NCBI RefSeq assembly: GCF_000499845.2
Contig: NC_023758.2
Coordinates: 40,318,108 to 40,382,107 of the forward strand
DNA length: 64,000 nucleotides
Direction of reading: 5' to 3'
DNA from: Phaseolus vulgaris
Lineage: Eukaryota; Streptophyta; Magnoliopsida; Fabales; Fabaceae
The translations under genes and the position numbers were made by a program. Below, in pieces: positions 33,524 through 44,737 of this stretch. Under the pieces are notes generated by a model. It did no database searches, was not told the origin of the DNA, and saw only the letters and a program-made list of their open reading frames with translations. The number at the start of each line of letters is the position of its first letter. Position 1 is the first letter of the stretch.

Positions 33524-34380
33524 GTCCTTGAACAGTGTGTGGCTGGTGCCGATGAGAAGAAAAGGAAGAGAGGTGCCTGTGCATGTGGATCTGCATGATT
33601 CTCAGAATGGGGTTTTGAGATTTCTTTAGTATAGAGCGGAGAGTGCAACACAAACGCATGGAAACGTGAATGGAGTGAATGGGAGCGGTGTGGTATGGCA
33701 CTGAATGGAGCATTTTAGTCAAGTGAAATTAGATGAGACTTAATAGCTGTCACGTGATGGGTGAGGAAGGGTTTCACGAGTATTTCATTTCCTTCTGCAA
33801 AGTTGTTTGAATGTTTATGGAAGTGTAAGTAAAAGCAAACCTAATGACCTTCAAGTTAGCATTTTCACTTTAAATTAGTTGAGAGAAATGAAGATCATTT
33901 ATTGAAGTCGCGGTGGAATGCATGAAAAATATTTGAGCATCTTTTAAGTCTTTGGTATGCTAAGTCGGTATATTAGGTATAGTGAGTAGTAATAGTTAGT
34001 ACCTTGGAAATTCTTGTAAACCAGCAAATCATAATTTTGTCAAACATGTTTTCTGGAGGGGCGTGTCTATTTGATCTAGCACTGTCAATTTCACCCATGT
34101 TACATGCAGAATCCAAACTCACTCTTAATATAAGTTTCTTTTTATTGTTCCACCAAATCAGTAGGTTGAACAATTCTCAAACTTGGTCAGATCAAAGTGG
34201 TCTTCTTGCATATAAGACTTCAATTTTTAATTACTTTTCACGAGTTGTTAAAATATTATAACTTATAAATTGATTCTTAAATATTTTACATCATTTATAA
34301 ATTACTCTTTAACTAATTTATATTATTTGCAAATTAAATTTATACTATTTGCAAATTAATTAAAAGATTAATGTCAAATT
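33524..34380. other. 5' flank of the DUF3741 gene and AT-rich spacer
   Basis: The first 200 bp is probable 5' UTR and promoter of the minus-strand gene. The rest shows no gene or repeat. Confidence 0.45.
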
Positions 34381-34384
34381 TAAC

Positions 34385-35430
34385 TTATTTGACTAGGTCG
34401 ACCCAACACAACTTAAGTTTGGTCTAATCCAATATTGTCGAACATGGATTTGACCTTGGTCGATCTTGTCTTAGCCTAAATTAGTATGGTCTGATATGAA
34501 CTTGGTCTAAGTCAACTCAATTTGGAGTGGCTCGACTCAACTCGACCCGATGTTATCAACTCACTTGATTTGATATGGGTCAACTCAACTAGGACCTATG
34601 AAGGACCAACTCTACTCAACTCGATTACAGGTGGGCCAACTCAATTTGTCCCAAGATGGGCGCGATTTGACTCAGCTACAGGTGGGTTTAACAAAACTTG
34701 GTCAAAGGTGAGCCCAACTCAACTCAACTTGAGATGGGTTCAACTCGACCTCGTTTGATGTGGATCCAACTATACTCGCCTCGTTTGATGGGTTCAACTT
34801 GGTCAAAGGCTCGACTCAACTCGACCCGATGTTATCAACTCACTTGATTTGATATGGGTCAACTCAACTAGGACCTATGAAGGACCAACTCTACTCAACT
34901 CGATTACAGGTGGGCCAACTCAATTTGTCCCAAGATGGGCGCGATTTGACTCAGCTACAGGTGGGTTTAACAAAACTTGGTCAAAGGTGAGCCCAACTCA
35001 ACTCAACTTGAGATGGGTTCAACTCGACCTCGTTTGATGTGGATCCAACTATACTCGCCTCGAGGTGAGTCCAACTTGACTCAACTCGAGGTGGGCCCAA
35101 CTCAACTCAACTTGAGGTGGGTGCGACAGTACTCATCCTAATGTTTACACAACTCTCTTTGGGTAAATCTTACCCGATTTCACTCGACTCGTTGTAGGCT
35201 TGACATGACTCAACCTGAAGTTTACCTAACTCGATTTGGCTTGATGAGGGACTCACTCGACTTGACTAGATCTAGACTTAACATGACTCGACCCAACATG
35301 CACTCGACTTAACATGGACTCAATTCCTCTAAGCACAATGTGAACCTTATCAACATTAATTGGCTTAACTTGGACTCAACCTAACTTGGGCCCAACTTGA
35401 CCAACCTACTTGACTTGGGCTTGAGTCAAT
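34385..35430. repeat. Degenerate 26-bp minisatellite array (CAACTCAACT..GGTGGG)
   Basis: About 1 kb of degenerate units, best seen at 35060-35130 as CAACTTGACTCAACTCGAGG plus TGGGCC, 26 bp per unit. Dominant words are TCGACTCAACT, GGTGGGCCAACTC and ACTTGG. Long open frames in it (34522-34758, 34849-35037) result from the repeat and are not genes. It contains an exact long duplication, listed separately. Confidence 0.8.
34529..35062. repeat. 255-bp direct duplication, 279-bp offset
   Basis: 34529-34783 and 34808-35062 look identical base for base, separated by 24 bp, inside an otherwise highly diverged array. It looks like a recent unequal-exchange or replication-slip event (or an assembly duplication). 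Confidence 0.85.
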
Positions 35431-36091
35431 GATAAATGTCATATTTCAATAATATTTCATATAAAATATAAACACTTATGTATTGATAAAATAATTATAA
35501 TATAACCCTTTATCAATTTAAACATTTTACATATTTTTTTTATTATAATATAAATAAGAAAGTTGAAAAAAAATAAAACAAAGAGGAAATGGTGAACATA
35601 GTGGATGAAAAGAGTATATATAGAAAACCAGAACTCTTCTTTTATAATAGAAAAAGCTAGAATCCTCATTCTTCAACTTCTCTTCTCTTCTCCAACTCCT
35701 CTTCCTCGTTTCCCACTACAAACCTAAATTCTCTTATCTTTTTTGAGAAATTATCATCCACAAAAAATAAATAATATAGAACATCAAATTGAGACTTTAC
35801 TCAGTACTTGACATATACGACTTTTTTTAAACTTTTTTCTATTATATTAAATTTTAATATTATTTTTTTAAAGGTTTTTTAATAATAATTTAATTAATAA
35901 ATTTTTAAATTGTTATTCTTTTTTAATTTTTATATAAACATAATTTTTTTATTTTGAGATATTTTTTTAATAATTTTATTAATGAATTAAAATTAAAATT
36001 GTTTGTTTTTTACTTTTTAAATTTTTTATTTAAATATATTTTTTATTTTCATATTTTTTATATGTATTTTTTTTTCATATTCGAAAATGAG
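35431..36091. other. Very AT-rich spacer
   Basis: Long T and A runs with no gene. The short open frames here result from base composition. Confidence 0.55.
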
Positions 36092-36512
36092 GGCAAATTC
36101 TTCCCGCACCATATCAATTTTAACCTCCACCATATCAATTTTTTAAATTTCCAAAACTACCCTCCCACACCATATCAATTTTAACCTCCACCATATCAAT
36201 TTTTTAAATTTTCAAAACTAAACTTATTCCAAATTAAAAAATTCAAAATAATAATTATAATTGAGAAATAAAAAAATATATTCTGGAAAAAAAATTCTAA
36301 ACACAAAACTAAAAACACATTCTGGATAAAAAATTTCAGAATTCAAAAATATGTTCCGAAAATTAAAATCCAAAATATTTCAGATAAAAGTTTCAAAAAT
36401 AATTTTTCCTATTTTTGTGTAAGATTATTTTCGTCATTGAGAAATATTTTTGTCATTTTCTAAAGCTGATTGGGTGCATGCTGAAATTGATATGGTTAAG
36501 GAAGAAATTGCC
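36092..36512. mobile_element. Mutator-type MITE with 9-bp TSD, 421 bp
   Basis: Left end GGCAAATTCTTCCCGCACCA; right end TTAAGGAAGAAATTGCC, whose reverse complement GGCAATTTCTTCCTTAACCA matches it, with ATATCAATTT continuing the match. Flanks are GAAAATGAG at 36083-36091 and 36513-36521, identical. Nine-bp duplication plus long imperfect inverted ends is the Mutator signature. No coding capacity. Inside, the left arm carries two repeats of ACCATATCAATTTT. Confidence 0.88.
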
Positions 36513-36521
36513 GAAAATGAG

Positions 36522-37274
36522 TTATTTGAAAAAAAAAATTAAAATCTCATACACACCCCGGTGATTGCGCACTAATCCATCCCCACTAACCAAATATAGG
36601 TCAAAAGTCAAAAAGTTCAATCAACCCATCGGTGACCATTCTGCACCGTTGATCAAAAAGCAGTACATCATCATCAATACTCATATTGTTCATTTCTCAA
36701 GATTAATAATTATGGTTATTTTTTTCTTCCATCATAAACATTTTTAATTTTTCATTGACTTTTGAATCGCAACAATAAATAAGGTCAAATCCACCTCAAA
36801 CTACTAATTTACCTAATCTTAAAAAGAAAAGAAAAATCTTTACAGTTAAATTCAGTAGAAAAAATTATAATATATTTTTCTATTTTGTAACTTGTGACCA
36901 AATTAGTTTTAAGGAAAAAAATATTTTTTTTAAGTTTTAATTGAAATGTTTGTTGGAATAATATATATAATATATAAGATTAATATTGATACGGGGATAA
37001 CACTTCGAGCAGATCTGCACCGTTCGATTGAAAGTGCATGGATTATGATGATGCTCAGCAGCACAGACACAACTGTGTTCGTTTCTTTGGCGCCCGCTAA
37101 TAAACTTGAACGAAGAAGATTTTCCTAGAGTGGTGTGCAAAAGTGCGTACACCCCACATTCTCTCTCTAGAAAAGCACTCAACAAAAATGGGGACACGAT
37201 GAATGAGAGAGAGGAAAAGACAGAAGAGGAAGAAGTTGTAGAAAGAGAAAAGCGAGGAAACCGAATCCACCGCA
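36522..37274 (+). promoter_or_regulatory. Promoter and 5' UTR region of the malectin/LRR gene
   Basis: AT-rich until about 36960, then balanced composition with CT-rich words (ATTCTCTCTCTAG) typical of plant 5' leaders before the ATG at 37275. Short upstream frames (for example from 37106) precede the start. No TATA box could be fixed with certainty. Confidence 0.45.
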
Positions 37275-40200
37275 ATGTTTCTTCAATTTCTTCAGCTATG
37301 GATGATGCTCTGCTTCGCTACTGTTTCCTGTGCTGCACGCCAAGGTGAACCTCAGCACTCTCCTTCTTATCTTTCCTCTCTCCTTTATGCGCCATAAAGT
37401 GGAGCTTTACTGTTTTCTTGATCAAATTTGGATTGTGTAATTTTCTCAATGCTTTCATTGCTTTGATCTTGAGAAGATTAAGAGATGTAAGCCTGTCCAA
37501 ACGTTGAAACTTGAAACCAATTATGGCCTCGCTTCTATGTTGATGTTTTAGCCTTTTCTCTTTGTTTCGGAACTAGGCTTTACAAATGTTAAATTTTTGT
37601 TGATTTTTTTTTTTTTTTTTACTTATTTAATAATCTCTAAAACAAGGGAGTTTATTACAAAGAACTAAATTATTTTAGTATAATTATATAATATTTCACA
37701 TTGATTAAGTGTTTCTTTATCTGTGTGCATTAACTTAAGCATTGGTAGATATGAAACAGATGTAGTAATTTTAACAATTTTCTCTGAAAATTTTCCGGTT
37801 AGTGAAAGTTTGTTAAACACCATTATTATTCTGAATTTCTGATGAATACTAACTCTTACCTTATTGAAATTTGTCGGGTTTGGTTTGTCTGTTACACTTT
37901 AAATGAGCAATCATGTTGCGGAAACCATTGCATTTAATTCGTCGTCATTTAAGCCACGTGATGGAATTTCTTTTTCGCAGTCTATTTGCAATGGACGAAA
38001 TTTATGTTACCACTGAAGAATCAGTTTCTACATGGTTGTACCTATTTTCTTAGTGAATCTGAGTGTCAAACTTGCACATACCATAGAGGATTATTGTTTT
38101 CAAAAGCTGAGTATGAATATTTTGTGTTTCTCTAATTTTGATTTGGTTCAAATCACTGCAGACCCATTTGCTATGCGCTTAAGCTGTGGGGCTCGTCAAA
38201 ATGTTCAAACAAGACCAACCAATACCCATTGGCGTGAAGATTTTGGCTATACGGGTGGCATAGTCTCTAATGCAACTCGGCCAAGTTACATCACCCCTCC
38301 ACTCAACACTCTACGCTATTTCCCTTTGTCTGAAGGTCCACAAAATTGTTACATCATTGATAAGGTGCCAAAGGGTCACTACTCAATCAGAATCTTCTTT
38401 GGACTTGTTCGTCAATCTAGAGGTACCCTTATTGAGCCTCTATTTGACATTTCTATTGAAGGCACGCAGATATATTCTTTGAAATCTGGTTGGACCCATC
38501 AGGCTGATCAAGTATTTGCTGAGGCGCTAGTGTTTCTTACAGATGACTCGGTCTCAATCTGTTTCCATAGCACTGGTCATGGGGATCCCGCTATCCTTTC
38601 TATCGAGATTCTTCAAATTGATGATAAGGCTTATTATTTTGCTCCCCCTTGGAGTCAAGGGTTAATACTTAGAACAATTAAAAGACTGAGTTGTGGTTTT
38701 GGGCAATCAAAGTTTGACGTAGATTATGCAGGGGATCCCTGGGGAGGGGACAGATTTTGGCAACGCATTAAAACTTTTGGTGAGGATTCAGAGTCTGGTC
38801 AACCTAGATCTGTTGAAACTAGAATCAAGCATGCTTCACATCCTCCAAACTTCTATCCAGAAACCCTTTACCAGTCTGCGCTTGTTAGTACTAATAATCA
38901 GCCTGATTTAACATATACATTAGAGGTGGATCCCAACAGAAACTATTCTGTTTGGTTACATTTTGCTGAGATTGATTATTCTGCGGGGCAAAGGATCTTT
39001 GATATTGAAATAAATGGTGATCTTGCATTCAAACATGTTGACATTGTAGAATTGAGTGGGGATGTCTATACTGCCCTCGTGCTTAATACTACTGTTGCTG
39101 TTAATGGGAGGAGTCTAACAATAAAATTGAAGCCAAGGGAAGGTAATCTTGCCATTATAAATGCTATTGAGATATTTGAGGTTATAATGGCTGAGTCAAA
39201 GACTATATCAGAGGAAGGTATGTGTGCTCATCCCTACTATTGTTACAGTTTTTTCAACAACCGTTCATGCTAATGTCGTGTGGTATTTATTGTATTATGA
39301 AAGATAACATATATTGAATTTGGTAGAGAACTTTAATGACTTTGAAATATCCACAATCAAGGTTGGTGTTTGGTCATTGGAGGCGACTGATAGCATTATA
39401 TGCATGTGCTTGGGAGCTGTATTAGTCATGTAAACTTATGCAATTTCTTTTTATTTCTAATCAATTAATATATCTCAAGAAACTCCAATTTTAGGGAGTG
39501 CTTGTCAAAAGTAGATCATGGAATTTATGCCCAATCAAACATGTTAGATCTCTTTGTCTCGTTATACTTTTCCATTATTGACTGCTTTTGGAGTTCTTCT
39601 TCCTAACCTATATCAGAGGCAATATTTATTGGTCGTACGTTTTATAATACTTGTTCAATTTACTTATTTTCTAGTTCATGAACTCGTAATAGTACTATAG
39701 TAGCAAATGCTGCTTTTCGTAATTCGAATTAATACTAACTTTTCAAGTTTATTATTATTTTTACTCTAGTTAGTGCTTTACAAGCATTGAAGAAGGCATT
39801 GAGGCTTCCACCCAGGTTTGGGTGGAATGGTGATCCTTGTGTTCCTCCACAACATCCATGGAGTGGAGTGGATTGCCAATTAAACAAAAGTCGCGGCAGC
39901 TGGATCATTGATGGACTGTAATTTCTTGTTATCCCTAAGTACAGCGTTTTTGTTTTTTTTGTTCATTTGATTCCGTGGTAGCCTATATTGCAGTTCTCTT
40001 AATAATTCTTTTATTCCCTTTCACTTAATTAATTTGTTCGCTGTAGCTGGCACCAAATCCGAGAGTATTTTTATTTGTTCAGCATCAGAGCCTCTAGATG
40101 AAGGAAATGATGCCCTTCTATTAGGGAAAAAAAGAGAAGATTTTTGTGTTTTGGGTGTATGCATTTACGTATGCACGATCACAGCTTACCTGTAAACTAG

Positions 40201-42947
40201 TTAATATATGGCTGGCTCGAGATATTTTTTTTTAACTCGTTCAGAATGTGTAACTTAATTTTTACTTTGTTTTGTGATATGCTTCCCATTTGGGGGAGTA
40301 ACCCTTGAATTGGACCTCCCCACTCTTAAATTCCTTTTGGCCATTTATTTAAAAAGGTTAAAGTTCAAGATGAATTGCTGAGTTAAACCCCTATATGAAA
40401 ATAGTTCTCAAATTAATCCCTCTTTGTATGATCGTAGGAGTTAAAAACATAGTCATGTATATCGATGAAATAGAAAACGTGTTACGTATAAGAATTATAA
40501 ATGTTATATTTTGGATCTTGTACATGGGAATTATGTCTTGTTTGGTGCCTAACTATACTTCACAGTAATGATTTAGTTATCAAATTAAAAATGGTTATCG
40601 CTTTGTATGTTTTAAGGTTTAACCCTAAAAAAGTGTAGAACTACACCCTCCACTTGCTAAGAGAAGAGATTGGTTCCACTATGCTACAAAGACGTTGCGG
40701 TTTGTGTTGAGAACTGTTGAATTATTAATTATTTTGAATATTCTATCTTAATATATTGGTTTTGGTATATCTTGTTATTGAGTGCTTCGTCTGTTGATGA
40801 ACAGTGGTCTTGACAATCAAGGTCTGAAAGGTTTCTTGCCAGATGACATATCCAGACTACTTAATCTACAAATCTTGTGAGTTCCAGACATGTTTTTAAG
40901 TATTTTGAAAAAAACATATATGCGTAAATATTTATGTCAATGCATGGATGAATCATGTATGCATATAATGCTTAATGTATTGATTACAAAACCAACTTAG
41001 GAATAAGTTCTGAATTAGAAAGTTATAAATCTGTATTAGAAAGTTAATGACCAATTATTTTTTATGAGTCCTGGGTTAGGTTTATATATGTTATGATGAG
41101 ATGGTGATATTGTTATTTCTAGTGTTACCTAAATCTGGCCTAAAAACCATATTATTTCCATAATTTGTTTATAATTTAGTGTGTTTATATTTCTCGGGTT
41201 CAATAATTTGTCCAACATGTTGGATGCCAAGGACCAGGACGATCCCAAAAGTTGAAGGCTTGGTCCAGTATTTTATATATGTAAGGGATAACTTATTCTA
41301 AGAGTAACTTTAAAAGAGCTGTTCCCCATGTTATCAACCAGTTTTTTTAATCTGATAGTTCTGATAACTTACATTTAAACTTTACTTTTTTAACATAAAT
41401 GGTGAGTGTAGAGTTACTCTTTCCAAGTATTCTTGGAGTAACTTGATTCCACTGCTCTCTCTCTGTATATATATACTTTTTCAATTTTTAACTTATTATT
41501 CTTCAACATACAGAAACAACCACCTTATTTATTTTGTCATAGCTTGTGCTAATTTGCTTATGAATTGCAGAAACTTGAGTAGGAACAACATCCATGGAGC
41601 AATTCCATCTTCACTTGGTACAATAAATAGCCTGCAAGTGCTGTTAAGTAATCTCTTCCTCTTTTTCTTGTGATATAGTTTTCATTGTTTTATGTCTGCG
41701 AAAGGTAGAAAACATGCTCCATGAATTGTTGTCTTGGCTTTGGCTATCATGTTATTGTCATTTCTGAATGCCATATAATGATGCAGTGACCTATCCTACA
41801 ACTTTTTCAATGGATCAATTCCAGAAAGCCTTGGACAGTTGTCGTCATTACAAAGACTGTAAGATTCTTCAATGTTTAACTAACCCATAAAACACATACG
41901 AGGGCGACAAATCTGTATCAAAATGTCTCCATGCAGGAACCTTAACAGCAACCTCCTATCTGATAGGGTCCCGGCAACTCTAGGAGGAAGACTACTATAC
42001 AGAGCTAGCTTCAAGTATGTTATCAGAGATTAAACTCTAGACAAGTTACTGAAAATGATAGGATATTCCTCACGTACATATTTGTTCACTTTGTTTGTTA
42101 CTAAATAACAAATATTTCTGACTTTTTAACTTGTGGATGCCTGCAGTTTTACGGACAATGCAGGTCTGTGTGGTATACCTGGATTACCTACATGTGGATC
42201 TCATCTTTCTGCCGGTGGTAAAATTGGCATTGGATTAGGGGCTTCATTTACAATTTTCCTTCTTACTACCTGTTCAGTTTGTTGGTGGAAAAGGCGGAAA
42301 AATATCCTCCGATCGCAGCAAATTGCAGGTAAGGGATATTCATATTTGACACTACAGTTACACTAACAAAGCATTATGTTCTACTTTCACCTCCATTTAC
42401 CATGTTTGGATCTATTTTATTTTTAGAGAATAATCAGTTGAAATATCAAAGGAAGTTTAAGAAAAAATAGGTTATGTATTTTTATAATAACTACTTTAAA
42501 AATCATAATACTATGTTAGAATTACCAATTTAAGATGTTATCCACAGTTACCTATGGATGTGTCTCTTTTCTTTTAAGTTGGTTAAACCCCCAAAACCCC
42601 ATATTTTACACAGGACACGATTAAACTAGTTTAAATTTGATCAAACAAAACTTAGGTTGGACTAATATTTCCCAAAATTAATTGAACTCAAAATTTTCTG
42701 CCTAGTACTATATTTAATCGGTCTAATTTGTTGGTCCATTTTACCAACATGTTCTTTTGACCTTGTGAAGCAATACGCATTAAGAGTGTTGAATTTAAAT
42801 TTATTCTCCTTTTTTCTTGCAGGAAGAGCAGCCCCGTATGCAAAAGCAAGGACCCATTTTTCACGTGATATTCAGATGACAAGGCATCATAATAATTTTG
42901 GCAAAACCTCAACAGCAGCTGAGAATGGACCTATTTTACTTTCATGA
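37275..42947 (+). CDS. Malectin-like / LRR transmembrane protein without kinase
   Basis: Nine exons: 37275-37344, 38162-39217, 39770-39917, 40805-40876, 41571-41642, 41787-41858, 41937-42014, 42147-42328 and 42823-42947; phases agree and give 624 residues. Residues 1-21 form a signal peptide (MFLQFLQLWMMLCFATVSCA). About 25-375 is a malectin-like (di-glucose-binding-like) ectodomain (MRLSCGARQN, HWREDFGYTGG, NYSVWLHFAEI, FDIEINGDLAF). Three to four plant LRRs follow (about 425-520); three of the LRR exons are exactly 72 bp, the classic one-repeat exon. A membrane helix lies at about 549-570 and a short basic-led tail at 571-624. Length and layout match the Arabidopsis At1g25570-type protein described as a di-glucose-binding protein with LRRs. 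With no kinase it is more likely a co-receptor or cell-wall sensor than a signalling kinase. Confidence 0.9.
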
Positions 42948-43300
42948 TGACACTCATTCTTATTCACTGTATTTGTAGTATTCCTCTTTTTCCTGCCATG
43001 AAAGTGGTTTTTGTTTTTATTTTTTAGATTACAGAATCGTCCTGCTAATGTAGATGAATGGCAGTGTAATCCAATCGATCTTCATACCGTGATTACTCCA
43101 AATACGGAGTTTCTTGAGACATTGAACATATTACAAGCAGAACTCCAGAAAACTGTAAATCAGAAAATTTTGTTCATTATCCTGTTTACTTCAGTTTTCG
43201 CCCCTTTTCAGACTGATTACAAGTTATGAGTCTGTATCCTCGGATGGAATTTACAGTAGCTGAGATACACAGTCAATCTTCTCTTTCTTTTTGTGTGTGT
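42948..43300 (+). other. 3' UTR with a spliced exon-like block
   Basis: Beyond the stop, TTTTTTAG at about 43020-43027 looks like an acceptor before a more balanced block (CGTCCTGCTAATGTAGATGA). It may be a 3' UTR exon or an alternative last exon; the main stop already gives a family-like C-terminus (AENGPILLS). Confidence 0.4.
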
Positions 43301-44737
43301 GCTTTTCTCTCGAAAACTTGTTTTGAGGAGAAATTTATCCAAATTTAACATATTTATATTCTGTCCAATTTTTTATAAAAATTAAAAGAAATTTAAATCA
43401 TTCATATTTTTTATATTTTAAAAGTGTATATTGAGTCATTTTTTCAACATACGGTCGATGTATCAAATAACTAATCAATATAAAATTTGTGGCTATTACT
43501 TATCAGGTTTGTTTTAATTCAACTGTGAGTTTTTAGATAAAATCATTTCATTAAAAGTTAGTTATGATATAATAATTTATGTAAGTTATATGTGTGTGGT
43601 ATAATAGATGTAGGTTATATCAATATAACTTGATTGTGTCTATATATGGGAATATGAGAAGAGAGTACATTAACTGAGATGACTTTTATTACAAGACTTG
43701 ACGGTGTTCTAGATTTGAATTAACATACACTTATCTTTAAAGCACATGAGGTGGTGTATATTTTTCTAATGTTTTACCTTATTAATTGTTTTTCATTTTA
43801 ATCCTTTGTTTCATGTGTCTTTTTTCACTAGAGAGCTTGAAGTTGGTCATAAAGATAATTGTTTGGTTAAAATTCTTTCTTGAATTGATAAATTCTTCAA
43901 AGCTTAAGAAAATATTATATTAATATATTTCTTTTAATATGCAGGAAACTTGTTGACTTAACTATTTTTTGTTGTATTTATTAAGTTTACTTGTATTGCA
44001 AGTCAAACTATAATTGTATTTCCAAAATTTACTTTGGTTGTAATATGACTTATAATATTACATTTTAGTGAAAAATACCCTCAAAATCTATTACTATATA
44101 TTTTGATATTGAGTGCATTTTTTATAGTTTATTGTAATTGACACTTTTCAATTTCAATTTCAATTTATGCTTTCCTAAAAAGGTTGTACATAATATTTAA
44201 TAAATCCATATATAAATCAATCACTTAAGTAAAATTTCATTTATATTATTTGTCAAGCAAAAAATAATTGCAAACAACATTTATTATTTCTTGTGAGCAA
44301 CAATCCAACGAGCAATAATTATTCAGGAAACATCAGACCAGACTACCGAGCAAGGGATCAAAATGTTTATATTTCTTCTGACAAAGTTGAAAAGTAGTTG
44401 TTTGGGAGTATTGTAAACTTGTAATTCCAAACTAGAACAATAATCTAACAATCTAACTCTTCACATATATCTGAACAATTGACATCAACAATAACTTGGA
44501 CACATGAAATAAGATTAATCACATACCCTCCATAAATATTTAGCGAAATTCAGTATGCCACTACAAGATTTCTAGACTCGGGAAATAATCCTAAGATTGA
44601 GTTGATCTAAGGAGTTTCTATGTAAATTGTATCTTGATGAAAACTAAAGGTATAATATATTTTCTACCTACAACACTAGAAGTATAAATAATTTGGCTAG
44701 CTAAAATACTTCAAATTCATGAAAAAGAAACAACTAG
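43301..44737. other. Spacer between convergent genes
   Basis: AT-rich with no gene recognised. It holds the 3' ends of the malectin/LRR gene (+) and the Yippee gene (-). Confidence 0.5.

Noticed and set aside
34522..35037. Two similar open frames with WARFDSATGGFNKTW-like products
   Set aside because: They are the two copies of an exact 255-bp duplication in a minisatellite; the identical proteins reflect the DNA repeat.
38032..38161. Upstream extension of the malectin/LRR exon 2 frame to an ATG at 38032
   Set aside because: A good acceptor at 38159-38161 and a spliced exon 1 with a signal peptide at 37275 give a family-like N-terminus.
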